This document shows, piece after piece, positions 1-8,456 of a stretch of 64,000 bases of DNA. The stretch covers positions 62,001-126,000 of the forward strand of contig JAFGTT010000019.1 of NCBI GenBank assembly GCA_016933955.1, written 5' to 3'. Position 1 is the stretch's first letter; every line of letters starts with the position of its first letter. The DNA comes from Candidatus Zixiibacteriota bacterium. Its GTDB lineage: Bacteria; Zixibacteria; MSB-5A5; GN15; PGXB01. The position numbers and the translations under genes are program-made. The notes beneath the pieces are model-generated. The model searched no databases, was not told the DNA's origin, and saw only the letters and a list, made by a program, of their open reading frames with translations.

Positions 1-232
1 AATCGAGACTCATTCGGCCGGAATCGGGATCATAATCAATCACGGCGCCGATATATTCCAGGACTTTCTTAATTGTGTATATATCTCTTAAAGGGGGGAT
101 ATTTTCAAGGACGGTTTGGCCTTTTTTAAACATGATGGTGGCGGCAATGATCGGCAACGCGGCATTTTTGGAGCCATCGGCGGCCAGACTGCCGGACAGG
201 ATTTTTCCGCCGCGGATTTCAAACTTATCCAT
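1..232 (-). CDS. murA: UDP-N-acetylglucosamine 1-carboxyvinyltransferase, N-terminal part
   Basis: This is the first 77 codons of a minus-strand gene that runs off the left edge. The product starts MDKFEIRGGKILSGSL and continues with DGSKNAALPIIAAT, the N-terminal signature of the MurA/EPSP-synthase fold; Lys and Asn of the SKNA motif belong to the substrate site. MurA transfers enolpyruvate from PEP to UDP-GlcNAc, the first committed step of peptidoglycan synthesis in the cytoplasm. The ATG at 232 has an AAGGA ribosome site upstream. The catalytic Cys loop lies outside the window, so activity cannot be judged. Recognition from the N-terminus alone is strong. Confidence 0.9.
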   Translation of the reverse strand, partial: MDKFEIRGGKILSGSLAADGSKNAALPIIAATIMFKKGQTVLENIPPLRDIYTIKKVLEYIGAVIDYDPDSGRMSLD

Positions 233-366
233 ATTAATCCTTATAATGCTTAATATTCCAAATCATTTCCAACTTCAAAAACATTAAAGGATAAACGTTT
301 GCTTTACAGGTTGCAACAATAATATAATCAACACGACCCGACAGCCAGCTACCGGGCCGTGGTTTT

Positions 367-1260
367 TCAATAGATATCCGCGGCGGTTTCTTTATCAGCA
401 ACATTGGTCGGTTTTGCCAGAACCGTTTTTATCCAGATTTTCTGTTCTTCCGGCATGCTGGGTTGGCCTCCCGACATTCCGCCGCCGGGGCCCATGCCGC
501 CACCGCCGGGACCCATCCCGCCGCCTGGCGGGGAGCCGCCCATTCCGCCCGGGCCGCCTCCTCTCGGAGGACCACCGAAATCATCATCTTTGGAAGGCCG
601 ACTCATTTGTTTCATCTCTATTTTGCCCCACTCAACTCCAATACAAACAGTTGCCCCGGGTTGAGCATCGATGCCGAAAAAGCCGGCTGACATGGGGGCC
701 AGCGGGATACTGAATTCATAGGTATAAATGCCGTTGGTTTCACCAAAAGCGGCCTTCGGACCCATACCGCCATCGACCGGGGCCGTAAATTCAAAATCAT
801 TGTCTTTGTCAATCAGGGTCAATTGAGGTGTTTTCAAGGTGTCGCCCGGAAACATTTGTTTCTTCTGGTCGGAATCGAAACGACTGGGTTTATCACCGCC
901 CGGCCCGCCTCCGGAGTCGGGACGAGGGGGAGTTCCACCGCGATAGACTAGGCCGATATTTTTGTGTTTTTTACCCTGGTTATCAAACCAGAGGGTCAGG
1001 CCGCTCATCCGAATGGATTGCAGCCAGGAAGGGTCATTGAAACTGAAATAAATATTTAAGTGACTGCTGTCATTGCACATGGCCAGGACGGCTTTTTGTT
1101 TTTCGAAATAATGAAAGGGGATATCATCCCAGTCCCCTCGTTTTCCGTCGGCCGTTATACCCGCCCCAGTCCAATTTCCGGGGAGTTCCACCGTGTTACA
1201 GGCCAGCAACATAGCCAAACCGCCCAGGATTATCATGGTTATTGATTTTTTGTGGTTCAT
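367..1260 (-). CDS. CBM9-like lipoprotein with Gly/Pro-rich segment
   Basis: A 297-residue lipoprotein. A positively charged N-terminus (MNHKK) is followed by a hydrophobic stretch and the lipobox LLAC, giving lipidated Cys21. The first half (DGKRGDWDDIP, then a ligand-type beta fold ending GLTLWFDNQGKKHKNIG) resembles the CBM9/DOMON-like carbohydrate-binding domain of surface and periplasmic proteins. Around residues 235-275 there is a low-complexity run of Gly, Pro and Met, then a short folded tail. I chose the ATG at 1260 over the TTG 66 bases upstream because it gives a clean signal peptide; the ribosome site is weak. Ligand unknown. It reads toward murA and leaves a 134-base gap before it. 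Confidence 0.7.
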   Translation of the reverse strand: MNHKKSITMIILGGLAMLLACNTVELPGNWTGAGITADGKRGDWDDIPFHYFEKQKAVLAMCNDSSHLNIYFSFNDPSWLQSIRMSGLTLWFDNQGKKHKNIGLVYRGGTPPRPDSGGGPGGDKPSRFDSDQKKQMFPGDTLKTPQLTLIDKDNDFEFTAPVDGGMGPKAAFGETNGIYTYEFSIPLAPMSAGFFGIDAQPGATVCIGVEWGKIEMKQMSRPSKDDDFGGPPRGGGPGGMGGSPPGGGMGPGGGGMGPGGGMSGGQPSMPEEQKIWIKTVLAKPTNVADKETAADIY

Positions 1261-1405
1261 AAATCGGATTTCACTTTCACCAAAAATGCCAATAAAAGAT
1301 TGAGACTCTTTTATTTTATTTGACAAGGCAATAGATTAGAAAGACCAATTTTATTTACATATTTTTTGCCGGAATAACCCGGTGACAGATTCTGACAAAA
1401 TATCC

Positions 1406-1434
1406 TTGACATTGTTGTCTGGTTTTGTTATGTA
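1406..1434 (+). promoter_or_regulatory. Candidate sigma-70 promoter for the thioredoxin/Cys-peptide pair
   Basis: TTGACA at 1406-1411 matches the -35 consensus, with TATGTA 17 bases later at 1429-1434. Transcription would start near 1441 and leave a leader of about 105 bases before the GTG at 1548, containing the hairpin at 1481-1523. The -10 box is imperfect; a TATAAA at 1433 would need a 21-base spacer. Confidence 0.4.
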
Positions 1435-1480
1435 TAAAATCTGTCTTTATTAAGCAACCGGATTTTACATAAAATATTTA

Positions 1481-1523
1481 ATTGCTCAGGGAGGACCAGG
1501 GAACCTGTCCGATAAAGAGCAAT
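1481..1523 (+). promoter_or_regulatory. Structured leader hairpin upstream of thioredoxin gene
   Basis: ATTGCTC (1481-1487) pairs perfectly with GAGCAAT (1517-1523). Inside, GGACCAGG (1493-1500) pairs with CCTGTCC (1504-1510) around a GAA loop, with one bulged C. This is a two-stem element in the presumed 5' leader, ending 24 bases before the start codon and just upstream of the AAAGGA ribosome site. No T-run follows, so it is not a terminator. I do not recognise it as a known riboswitch class. Confidence 0.4.
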
Positions 1524-1547
1524 CAGGTGTGAAAGGAAACGCTCGTT

Positions 1548-2120
1548 GTGAGTTCAGGGTCCAGTCGAGACCGGCTGACAATGATTTTAATTCTCATTAT
1601 TATCATAATGGGAATCGAAATAGTCTATCTGGTGATTCAAAATAATAAACTGCGCGGAATTATCGAGGATCCCAAGAAATATTTTAAAACTTTGTCGCCC
1701 GATGATATGGTCCCGCCATTCAGCGCCCAGGATATTTTCGCGGGGAATATCAGTCTGAATTATACGCCGGGAGCGCCATTTTCGATGTTGTTCTGGTTTT
1801 CACCGACCTGTACGGCGTGCGAAGATAATATCGGTTTCTGGTCCGAGATTTTCGCAGATACCTCTTTCCAGGAGATAAGGTTTTTAGGGATGTGCGCCGG
1901 GACACCCGAGGAAGCCAGGGAGTTCGCGTCGGAGAATGGTCTTAAATTCCCGATTGTCGGGGCCCAGGATCCCTATTTGATGGAAACTTATAAAGGCAAC
2001 ATCTTGCCGCAGACGGTTCTGATATCGCCCGACGGGAAAATAATCCGGGTCTGGCCTGGGGCCGTTACTGAAAGACAACGTCATGAAATAATCCAGGTTT
2101 TATCGCAGCTTCAACCATGA
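1548..2120 (+). CDS. Membrane-anchored thioredoxin-like protein (TlpA/ResA type)
   Basis: 190 residues. An N-terminal hydrophobic anchor (about residues 12-32) is followed by a thioredoxin-fold domain with the redox motif C88-T-A-C91 in FSPTCTACED and a later Pro loop (GNILPQTVLI). The topology puts the active site outside the cytoplasmic membrane, as for ResA/TlpA/MauD-type thiol reductases or oxidases. The GTG start at 1548 has AAAGGA upstream. The next gene, 15 bases downstream, encodes a tiny exported peptide with six cysteines, so disulfide handling of that peptide is a natural inference. The substrate is not shown by the sequence. Confidence 0.82.
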   Translation: MSSGSSRDRLTMILILIIIIMGIEIVYLVIQNNKLRGIIEDPKKYFKTLSPDDMVPPFSAQDIFAGNISLNYTPGAPFSMLFWFSPTCTACEDNIGFWSEIFADTSFQEIRFLGMCAGTPEEAREFASENGLKFPIVGAQDPYLMETYKGNILPQTVLISPDGKIIRVWPGAVTERQRHEIIQVLSQLQP

Positions 2121-2135
2121 AGGAGGTGATATTAC

Positions 2136-2327
2136 ATGGCAGCTCTAAGAAGAATTAAAGCCCTGGTGATCATTCTGTCACTGGTTGTGATGTTTGCCGG
2201 CGGCTTTACGATCATGTCAACCCAGCAGGCCGAGGCACGTTATGCCTGCTGTATCTGGGTGATGTATTGCACACAGGCACCGCCCATTATCTGCTGGGAT
2301 GTCTGCATTCCGGTTCCATGCCCTTAG
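2136..2327 (+). CDS. Small exported six-cysteine peptide
   Basis: 63 residues. Basic start MAALRRIK, a hydrophobic core, then STQQAEA, a plausible signal peptidase I site after residue 34. The predicted mature part is about 29 residues with six Cys (38, 39, 45, 53, 57, 62) and many Pro, Trp and Ile. The ribosome site AAGGAGGTGAT is a near-perfect complement of the 16S tail, suggesting strong translation. It follows the thioredoxin-like gene closely and is closed by a terminator at 2400. I do not recognise the family. It could be a disulfide-rich structural peptide, a peptide effector or a RiPP-like precursor; no modification enzyme is adjacent. Confidence 0.75.
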   Translation: MAALRRIKALVIILSLVVMFAGGFTIMSTQQAEARYACCIWVMYCTQAPPIICWDVCIPVPCP

Positions 2328-2399
2328 ATGGATCGAATCATCTAATGTTGGGCAGATTTTCCAAAGGACAATTTCAGGGTGGGTAATCCCGCCCGGCAG

Positions 2400-2426
2400 G
2401 GCCGGCTTTAAACGTCGGCCTTTTTT
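2400..2426 (+). terminator. Intrinsic terminator after the Cys-rich peptide gene
   Basis: GGCCGGC (2400-2406) pairs with GTCGGCC (2414-2420) with one G-T pair and a 7-base loop, followed by six T. It ends the thioredoxin/peptide transcript and lies just before the end of the convergent minus-strand gene. Confidence 0.8.
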
Positions 2427-2437
2427 ATTTTCCGGGG

Positions 2438-3277
2438 TTATTCTTTGACATAGACGTACGGCACCGAATATGCACCGTTGAAAGGAGAAACATAGAATCG
2501 CCCGTCCGGTCCAGTGAAGATAATCTGGTCGAAACTGATAATGAGCGGTTTGGAATATTCGGAGCTGTCGATGTAGGTGACTGAAGTCTCGCCACTTTCG
2601 GCGGAATAAATATAATCCTGAAAATGCCAGCCCAGGTCTAACGCCAGACGGCCGCTGGCTTGATGGAGTGAAGGCCAATGGAGCCAGGCTTTGGTTATAT
2701 AGGTAAAGAGAGTCTCCGGCAGAATGTTGAAAATATTGTTTTTTATTATATGGTAGGTGCTGTCGTTTCCCACGAAATAGATAAAGGTGTCGCGGGTGAC
2801 GATGGTCGGGTCCCAGCCCGGTCCGAAATACTGCATTTCATTGCCGAGAACCATAAACAGAGAATCATTATTCTGGGCCAGAATCAGGCTGGTGTCCATC
2901 AAGACTATGGATTCGAAGTCCCGGGTAATTTCCGAGGGCCATGATGATGCATTTGAAATCCGATAGAACATAATCCGGCTGGAGTCGAGATAAGCCAGGG
3001 TGTTGTTATCGGATCCGATGGTCGGTGAATGTAAACCCTCGCCCATCAGTACCGGTTCACGGATCGGGGCCCCGATCGAAGCTCGATAGATACCGGTGAA
3101 CTGGGTATAATTGGTGTCGGTTGAGATGTAGTATATATAATTGTGATCGGGCGATAGGGACGGCTCGCTTTCGATAGGGTAAATATAATCATCGTCATCA
3201 TTATTGGTGCCGTAATGCTCATCGCCGCAGGAGAGTAACAGGGCCATCAAAATCAGGCCTGCTATTCTAAGGTTCAT
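2438..3277 (-). CDS. Lipoprotein with TolB/PD40-like propeller repeats
   Basis: 279 residues. The signal peptide ends in the lipobox LLLSC, followed by an Asp/Asn-rich linker. The body holds blocks such as PSLSPDHNYIYYIS and SPTIGSDNNTLAYL, the strand pattern of PD40 beta-propeller repeats seen in TolB-like proteins, where each blade reads like 'sPDgk.iay.s'. It therefore looks like an envelope-anchored propeller of unknown partner. The ATG at 3277 overlaps the end of the DUF4416 gene by 11 bases, so the two are probably co-transcribed and translationally coupled. Confidence 0.7.
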   Translation of the reverse strand: MNLRIAGLILMALLLSCGDEHYGTNNDDDDYIYPIESEPSLSPDHNYIYYISTDTNYTQFTGIYRASIGAPIREPVLMGEGLHSPTIGSDNNTLAYLDSSRIMFYRISNASSWPSEITRDFESIVLMDTSLILAQNNDSLFMVLGNEMQYFGPGWDPTIVTRDTFIYFVGNDSTYHIIKNNIFNILPETLFTYITKAWLHWPSLHQASGRLALDLGWHFQDYIYSAESGETSVTYIDSSEYSKPLIISFDQIIFTGPDGRFYVSPFNGAYSVPYVYVKE

Positions 3278-3806
3278 AATCCCATCCCTTCAGAGTTTCC
3301 CTGACCCTGATGAAAAAATCGAGTGCTTCGGGTTCGGTATAATCTGGATATGTCCAGGGCAGTGATTTGAATTTTTTATTTTGGAAGATCAGTGTCACCT
3401 CGCCGAAAATTCCGTTTTTCAGATATACGCGATGGGCATAGTCCTTGGTGGTGGCCAGGCACAGGTTGGCATGGGTCATAATCCCGGGATCCAGATTGAT
3501 CTTGCGAAAAACGAAATCCCCCACCTTCTCGCCGTATTTTTCTTCGAGTTTATTGGTCCAGAGTTTGATGTCGGCCAGGCTGTCGCGATCCACCGTTTTT
3601 TCGAAAGCGAAGAATTTTCGTTTCAGATTGTCACCCATCTCCTCGCGGTAATATTTGGTATGCAGGAATTCGATTTCATCGGTTTCGAGTTCGACATGGC
3701 CATACTTCTTCTCGATTTCCAGGACAGCATCATGCATAGCCCCGACCGAAGCATAGATGATCGAGAGGATTAGTCTTCCCGGCAGAGGGGTTTTGATTCG
3801 TCCCAT
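3267..3806 (-). CDS. DUF4416 family protein
   Basis: 179 residues with no signal peptide. It matches the DUF4416 pattern: an acidic FLHTKYYREEMG block, NLDPGIMTHANLCLATTKDYAHRVYL in two parts, and the C-terminal IFGEVTLIF ... LPWTYPDY motif. The family is conserved and cytosolic and its biochemical role is unknown. The ATG at 3806 has an AGGAG ribosome site. It lies between the QueG-like gene and the propeller lipoprotein gene on the same strand. Length is typical of the family. Confidence 0.85.
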   Translation of the reverse strand: MGRIKTPLPGRLILSIIYASVGAMHDAVLEIEKKYGHVELETDEIEFLHTKYYREEMGDNLKRKFFAFEKTVDRDSLADIKLWTNKLEEKYGEKVGDFVFRKINLDPGIMTHANLCLATTKDYAHRVYLKNGIFGEVTLIFQNKKFKSLPWTYPDYTEPEALDFFIRVRETLKGWDYEP

Positions 3807-3851
3807 AGATTCTCCTGATTAACGGTAACATAACCGTAAATGGTCGGAGTA

Positions 3852-4544
3852 TCAACCATTATTGCTTTTTTTGCCAAAGCAGGGTGCCAGACACAGTCCG
3901 CAGATAAGAGTCCCAATATTTTCGGGCCGGGCAAATTCAGAGACTTTGGAAAAACAGGCGGCCAGATCAAAATCCTGCGGATTCTCGGCGATAGCCCCGA
4001 CCGGGCAGGCATCGATGCAGGCGTAGCAGTCGCCGCAGTCATCATCAAGAGGAAAATCAGGCTCCAGCTCCAGATCGGTCAGGATCGTAACCAGCCGAAT
4101 TTGAGAGCCGTAATCGGGAGTAACCAGGAGATTGTTCCGTCCGCGCCAACCCAGACCGGCCCGGAAAGCGATTTCCCGATGTGACAGATGGGCCAGCATC
4201 TTCGGTTTCCATTTAAGGATCTGTGAGGCCGGAATCGGCAGGGCTGAAGACCCGAGTTGCATAAGGTGCCATGAGACATTGAAAGCAATGTCGTTCAGGA
4301 TATGATTGATCTGCCGGTAATGCGATTTATACAATACATTGGGCCGGTCAACGATGGTTTCCAGGACCGCCGGGGATACCGGGACGCCGATTGAAATGGC
4401 GGTGGTCAGGCGGTTCGATGTTTCTCTGATCTCGCCGTGAAAGCCGGCTCTTAAATCGGCGGTAACGGTAGTGACCCCCAAAAGCGGGCCGCCTTTCAGT
4501 TTACTCATCTGACGAAGATCGCTTTTGATTTTGACCGGGTCCAT
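3852..4544 (-). CDS. QueG-like 4Fe-4S protein
   Basis: About 230 residues. The C-terminal half carries a ferredoxin motif CGDCYACIDACPVG (Cx2Cx2Cx3CP) and a second Cys group, CGLCLAPC, giving ligands for two [4Fe-4S] clusters. Upstream segments such as EIAFRAGLGWRGRNNLLVTPDYGS match the epoxyqueuosine reductase family, where AG.GWiGkntllit..yGS is typical. True QueG reduces epoxyqueuosine in tRNA and is larger (about 300 or more residues) with cobalamin contacts. This shorter protein may be one of the many QueG-related Fe-S proteins of unknown substrate. I use the ATG at 4544; the ribosome site is weak and a TTG at 4607 is possible. Confidence 0.72.
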   Translation of the reverse strand: MDPVKIKSDLRQMSKLKGGPLLGVTTVTADLRAGFHGEIRETSNRLTTAISIGVPVSPAVLETIVDRPNVLYKSHYRQINHILNDIAFNVSWHLMQLGSSALPIPASQILKWKPKMLAHLSHREIAFRAGLGWRGRNNLLVTPDYGSQIRLVTILTDLELEPDFPLDDDCGDCYACIDACPVGAIAENPQDFDLAACFSKVSEFARPENIGTLICGLCLAPCFGKKSNNG

Positions 4545-4659
4545 AATACGATTATATGAATATGCCGGATTAAATCCAAGAGAAAGGTCGCCAATTAAAA
4601 GTTGCAAAAATCTGGATAAGCCAATATATTAATAGCCTTGAGATTTTAATGGAGGATAA

Positions 4660-6321
4660 ATGGGTATGAAATACAAACCGGTCAAAGCCGCACGGGGAAC
4701 CAAGCTGAGTTGTAAAGGATGGGCTCAGGAAGCGGCCCTTCGCATGCTTAACAATAACCTTGACCCGGAGGTTGCCGAGAAGCCGAAAGACCTGATTATC
4801 TATGGCGGATCGGGCAAGGCGGCCCGCAACTGGGATTGTTATCACGCCATTGTCAAATCGTTAAAAACGCTTGAGAATGATGAAACGCTTCTGGTTCAAT
4901 CGGGCAAACCGATCGGTATTTTTCGAACCCATGAATATACTCCGCGCGTACTGATCGCTAACAGCCATCTGGTTCCGCACTGGGCGACCTGGGATAAATT
5001 CCGCCAGCTGGAAAAACTGGGTTTGATTATGTTCGGCCAGATGACGGCCGGGAGCTGGATATACATCGGAACCCAGGGAATCGTGCAGGGGACCTATGAG
5101 ACTTTTGCAGCAGTCGGGAACCAGCATTTTAACGGCGATTTGTCGGACAAATGGATTCTGACGGGCGGTATGGGGGGAATGGGCGGGGCTCAACCTCTGG
5201 CCGGGACCATGGCGGGGGCATCCATTCTTTGCATCGAGATTGATGAAACCCGGATCAATCGCCGGGTTAAGATGGGTTACTGCGATATCAAGGTCAAGAC
5301 ACTGGATAAGGCTCTTAAATTAATCAAGGAACACACCCGGCTGAAGAAACCGATTTCGATCGGACTGGTCGGTAATTGCGCGGAGATGTTTCCGGAAATA
5401 TTCCGGCGGGGTATCATTCCCGATATTGTCACCGATCAAACTTCGGCTCATGATGAGTTAAACGGGTATATCCCGGAGAGAATGACCGTCACCGAAGCGG
5501 ACCGTTTACGCAAGAAGAATCCCCGTGAATATATCGATCGGGCCTATGAATCAATGGTTAAACATTGCAGCGCCATGGTGAAATTTCTCCGGGCCGGATC
5601 AGTGGTTTTCGATTACGGTAACAATCTGCGCGGTCAAGCGGAAAAGGGCGGCCTTAAGGAGGCCTTTGAATTTCCGGGTTTTGTCCCGGCTTATATACGG
5701 CCGCTTTTTTGCGAGGGCAAGGGTCCTTTCCGCTGGGTGGCTCTTTCGGGGGAACCGGCCGATATTCATGTGACCGATGAAATCATTTTAAAAGAATTCA
5801 AATATAATAAATCATTATGTCGCTGGATTGAACTGGCCCGGGAGAAGGTGCCCTTCCAGGGACTCCCGGCCCGAATTTGCTGGCTGGGGTACGGCGAACG
5901 GGCCCGATTCGGAGAATTGATCAACGATCTGGTGAAGAAGGGCAAGATTAAAGCTCCGATTGTGATTGGCCGCGATCATCTCGACTGCGGCTCTGTGGCC
6001 TCGCCATATCGCGAGACAGAAGCGATGAAAGACGGGTCCGATGCTATCGCCGACTGGCCGCTTTTAAACGGTATGCTGAATGCTATCTCCGGCGCCAGCT
6101 GGGTATCGATTCATCACGGCGGCGGGGTTGGTATCGGTAACGCAATTCATGCCGGAATGGTTATTGTGGCTGATGGGACCGAGATGATGGGTGAACGTTT
6201 GAATCGGGTTTTAACCAATGACCCGGGAATCGGGATCGCCCGTCATGCCGATGCCGGCTATAAGGAAGCGATTAAGTTCGCCAAAGATCATAAGATAAAA
6301 ACTCCGATGATCGGGAAATGA
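4660..6321 (+). CDS. hutU: Urocanate hydratase
   Basis: 553 residues, full family length. It converts urocanate to 4-imidazolone-5-propionate in histidine breakdown, using tightly bound NAD+. Diagnostic blocks are present: [17 protein letters not shown] near the start, [17 protein letters not shown], the Gly-rich NAD loop [13 protein letters not shown], and [15 protein letters not shown] with Cys at about residue 443, the conserved active-site region. GGAGG precedes the ATG at 4660 by only four bases, so the ATG two codons later (4666) may be used instead. hutI follows after a terminator and 274 bases; hutH and the later enzymes are not in the window. Confidence 0.97.
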   Translation: MGMKYKPVKAARGTKLSCKGWAQEAALRMLNNNLDPEVAEKPKDLIIYGGSGKAARNWDCYHAIVKSLKTLENDETLLVQSGKPIGIFRTHEYTPRVLIANSHLVPHWATWDKFRQLEKLGLIMFGQMTAGSWIYIGTQGIVQGTYETFAAVGNQHFNGDLSDKWILTGGMGGMGGAQPLAGTMAGASILCIEIDETRINRRVKMGYCDIKVKTLDKALKLIKEHTRLKKPISIGLVGNCAEMFPEIFRRGIIPDIVTDQTSAHDELNGYIPERMTVTEADRLRKKNPREYIDRAYESMVKHCSAMVKFLRAGSVVFDYGNNLRGQAEKGGLKEAFEFPGFVPAYIRPLFCEGKGPFRWVALSGEPADIHVTDEIILKEFKYNKSLCRWIELAREKVPFQGLPARICWLGYGERARFGELINDLVKKGKIKAPIVIGRDHLDCGSVASPYRETEAMKDGSDAIADWPLLNGMLNAISGASWVSIHHGGGVGIGNAIHAGMVIVADGTEMMGERLNRVLTNDPGIGIARHADAGYKEAIKFAKDHKIKTPMIGK

Positions 6322-6337
6322 ATAAAATGACATATGG

Positions 6338-6365
6338 AGGCCGGATTGCACACCCGGCCCTTTTT
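6338..6365 (+). terminator. Intrinsic terminator after hutU
   Basis: GGCCGG (6339-6344) pairs with CCGGCC (6354-6359) around a 9-base loop, followed by C and five T. It separates hutU from hutI, so hutI probably has its own promoter. Confidence 0.75.
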
Positions 6366-6595
6366 ATTATTACCACTTTCAAATACCTGTATTAAGAATT
6401 GCTTAAACCGGAGATAATCAACGATGATAACTGCCACTGATTATTCGGGGGCTGTCGGATATGCTCTCGGAAATCCGGCGGTTTGACTGAATCAGATTAT
6501 ACCGGTTGATTTTTTACGTTTTGCCTATTAAATTATTCAGTTGTGAAAAGGATAAACTCCGAAGAATTTGTTTGACTATAATTTTGGACTGAATC

Positions 6596-7861
6596 ATGCC
6601 TCCTGCAAAAAAAGCGACCCTTCTGATAAAAAATATCAATCATCTGATAACCATGGTTGGCCCGGTTCCGCGTCTTGGAGACCAGATGAAAGATCTGGGT
6701 CTGATTGAAGGCGGGGCGGTGGCTGTGGCCGGTGAAGAAATTCTTGCCGTCGGCAAATCCGAGGAAGTCGAAGGTCATGTCGATCTGGCCGAGGGATGCC
6801 GGGTAATTGATGCCAGGAAGGCAGTGGTTACACCGGGTTTTATTGATCCGCATACCCACCCGGTTTTCTCCCGAACTCGCGAGAGTGAATTCGAAATGCG
6901 GATTTTGGGAAAGAGCTATATGGAAATCGCTGCGGCCGGCGGCGGTATCCGGGCCTCGGTTCGGGATCTGCGTGAAACCGGGCGGGCCGAACTTGTCCAG
7001 AAAACAGCCGAGCGTTTGGATGCACTGCTTTCTTACGGGATTACCACGATCGAGGCTAAGTCGGGATATGGATTGTCCACCGAGGCAGAGATCAAATCGT
7101 TGGAGATTATCAAGGAACTAAATGAAAACCATGTTATGGATCTCATTCCCACTTTCCTGGGGGCGCATGAAGTTCCCGATGAATTTCGTCATCAGCGCAA
7201 GGATTATATTGCCCTGTTAATAGATGAGATGATTCCGAAAGTAGCCGAGGCACAACTGGCGGAATTTTGCGATATTTTCTGCGAGGAAGGGGTTTTCAGT
7301 GTTGAGGAGTCGCGGCGGATTATGAGCGCGGCCAAAAATCACGGGATGAAGCTGAAATTCCATGCCGACGAATTGGCTTCATCGGGCGGTTCCGAACTGG
7401 CCGCCGAAATGGGAGCGGTATCGGCCGATCATATTGTCTATATCTCCAATGCGGGTATTGCGGCAATGGCTCAATCGGGAACGGCCGCGGTGCTACTCCC
7501 GGGAACCTGTTTTTCGCTCGGATCAGGACATTATGCGCCGGCCCGGAAATTGATCGAGGCGGGGGTGACAGTGGCCATGTCAACCGATTGTAATCCGGGT
7601 TCGAGTTTTACCGAGTCGCTGCCGTTGATGACCACATTGGCGGCTCTTCATTACAAAATGACGGCGGCCGAATCTATTTCGGCGATTACGGTTAATGCCG
7701 CCTGTGCGGTTAACCGCGGGGGGAAGATAGGCCAGTTAATCCCGGGTCTGCCGGCGGATATTGTTGTCTGGGATATGAATGATTATCGGGAAATGCCTTA
7801 TCATTATGGTGTCAATCTGGTTAAAACCGTTATAAAACGGGGTAAAATTGTTATCGGATAA
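6596..7861 (+). CDS. hutI: Imidazolonepropionase
   Basis: 421 residues, a complete amidohydrolase-fold enzyme that opens the imidazolone ring to N-formimino-glutamate, the step after HutU. Metal ligands are visible: H86 and H88 in DPHTHP, H256 in FHADE, and D331 in STDCNPGS. The segments AAAGGGI and EAKSGYGL are HutI signatures that separate it from other amidohydrolases. The ATG at 6596 has only a weak ribosome site. It lies downstream of hutU on the same strand but beyond a terminator, so the pathway order is kept without being one tight operon. Confidence 0.97.
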   Translation: MPPAKKATLLIKNINHLITMVGPVPRLGDQMKDLGLIEGGAVAVAGEEILAVGKSEEVEGHVDLAEGCRVIDARKAVVTPGFIDPHTHPVFSRTRESEFEMRILGKSYMEIAAAGGGIRASVRDLRETGRAELVQKTAERLDALLSYGITTIEAKSGYGLSTEAEIKSLEIIKELNENHVMDLIPTFLGAHEVPDEFRHQRKDYIALLIDEMIPKVAEAQLAEFCDIFCEEGVFSVEESRRIMSAAKNHGMKLKFHADELASSGGSELAAEMGAVSADHIVYISNAGIAAMAQSGTAAVLLPGTCFSLGSGHYAPARKLIEAGVTVAMSTDCNPGSSFTESLPLMTTLAALHYKMTAAESISAITVNAACAVNRGGKIGQLIPGLPADIVVWDMNDYREMPYHYGVNLVKTVIKRGKIVIG

Positions 7862-7903
7862 TCATTTTCCGAAACTTCACCTGTGGCGGAATGTTATAAG
7901 AAT

Positions 7904-8398
7904 ATGATGAAGGGTCTGCCTGGTATTGCCGTTTTCTGCCTGATTATCGGAATAATATCCGGTTGTGGCATTTACAGTTTTAATCCCGGCGGTAAATCAT
8001 CGATTAAAACTATTTCGGTGGCCCAGTTCGAAAATAAAACGATTGAATCCGGGCTGGCCAACCGGATGACGGATTTGGTGGTGGATGCTTTCATTGCCGA
8101 TGGCAATTTAAAAATAGCCTCCGAGGACAATGCCGATGCCAATTTATTCGGGACCCTTTTAAACTATAAAAGAGATCCGTATACCTATGATGAGGCCGAT
8201 AATGTCTCTCAATATGTTGTCCGCCTTACTTTTGATGTTCTACTCCAGAAACGCGAAAGCGGCGAGGAAATCTGGAAAGAGGTTATTTTGAGCGAAGGCG
8301 TTTATAATGTCGATTCACAGACCGAGGAGGATGGGCAGGTTCTGGCGGCCGGGAAACTGGTGGAGGATATAATTAACCGAACCACCAAAAGCTGGTAA
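7904..8398 (+). CDS. lptE: LptE-like LPS-assembly lipoprotein
   Basis: About 164 residues. The signal peptide ends in IISGCGIYSF, a lipobox followed by the GxYsF segment typical of LptE. The rest has the LptE pattern: KTISVAQFENKT, then a segment on mature levels of variable proteins, NADANLFGTLLNYKRDPY, and VRLTFDVLLQKRESGEEIW. LptE plugs the LptD barrel and helps insert LPS in the outer leaflet of the outer membrane. I start at ATG 7904; a GTG at 7883 is also open. It precedes the PorV-like barrel gene, so both likely form an outer-membrane unit. The family diverges fast, so the call rests on signature rather than strict similarity. Confidence 0.75.
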   Translation: MMKGLPGIAVFCLIIGIISGCGIYSFNPGGKSSIKTISVAQFENKTIESGLANRMTDLVVDAFIADGNLKIASEDNADANLFGTLLNYKRDPYTYDEADNVSQYVVRLTFDVLLQKRESGEEIWKEVILSEGVYNVDSQTEEDGQVLAAGKLVEDIINRTTKSW

Positions 8399-8456
8399 TT
8401 TTTGTTTGACAGTAACCGAAAATAGAAAATATATTCCCGATTTAGTGAGGTATTGC

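Noticed and set aside
300-366. Hairpin (ACGACCCG/CGGGCCGT) as terminator near 340-361
   Set aside because: It precedes GGTTTTT only on the plus strand, where no gene ends; on the minus strand no T-run follows, so a role is not supported.
404-713. Pro-rich frames on the plus strand
   Set aside because: They mirror the Gly/Pro-rich low-complexity part of the minus-strand lipoprotein gene; no ribosome site or recognisable domain.
2217-2678. 153-codon minus-strand frame
   Set aside because: It runs antisense across the Cys-rich peptide gene, its terminator and the end of the propeller gene; no family features.
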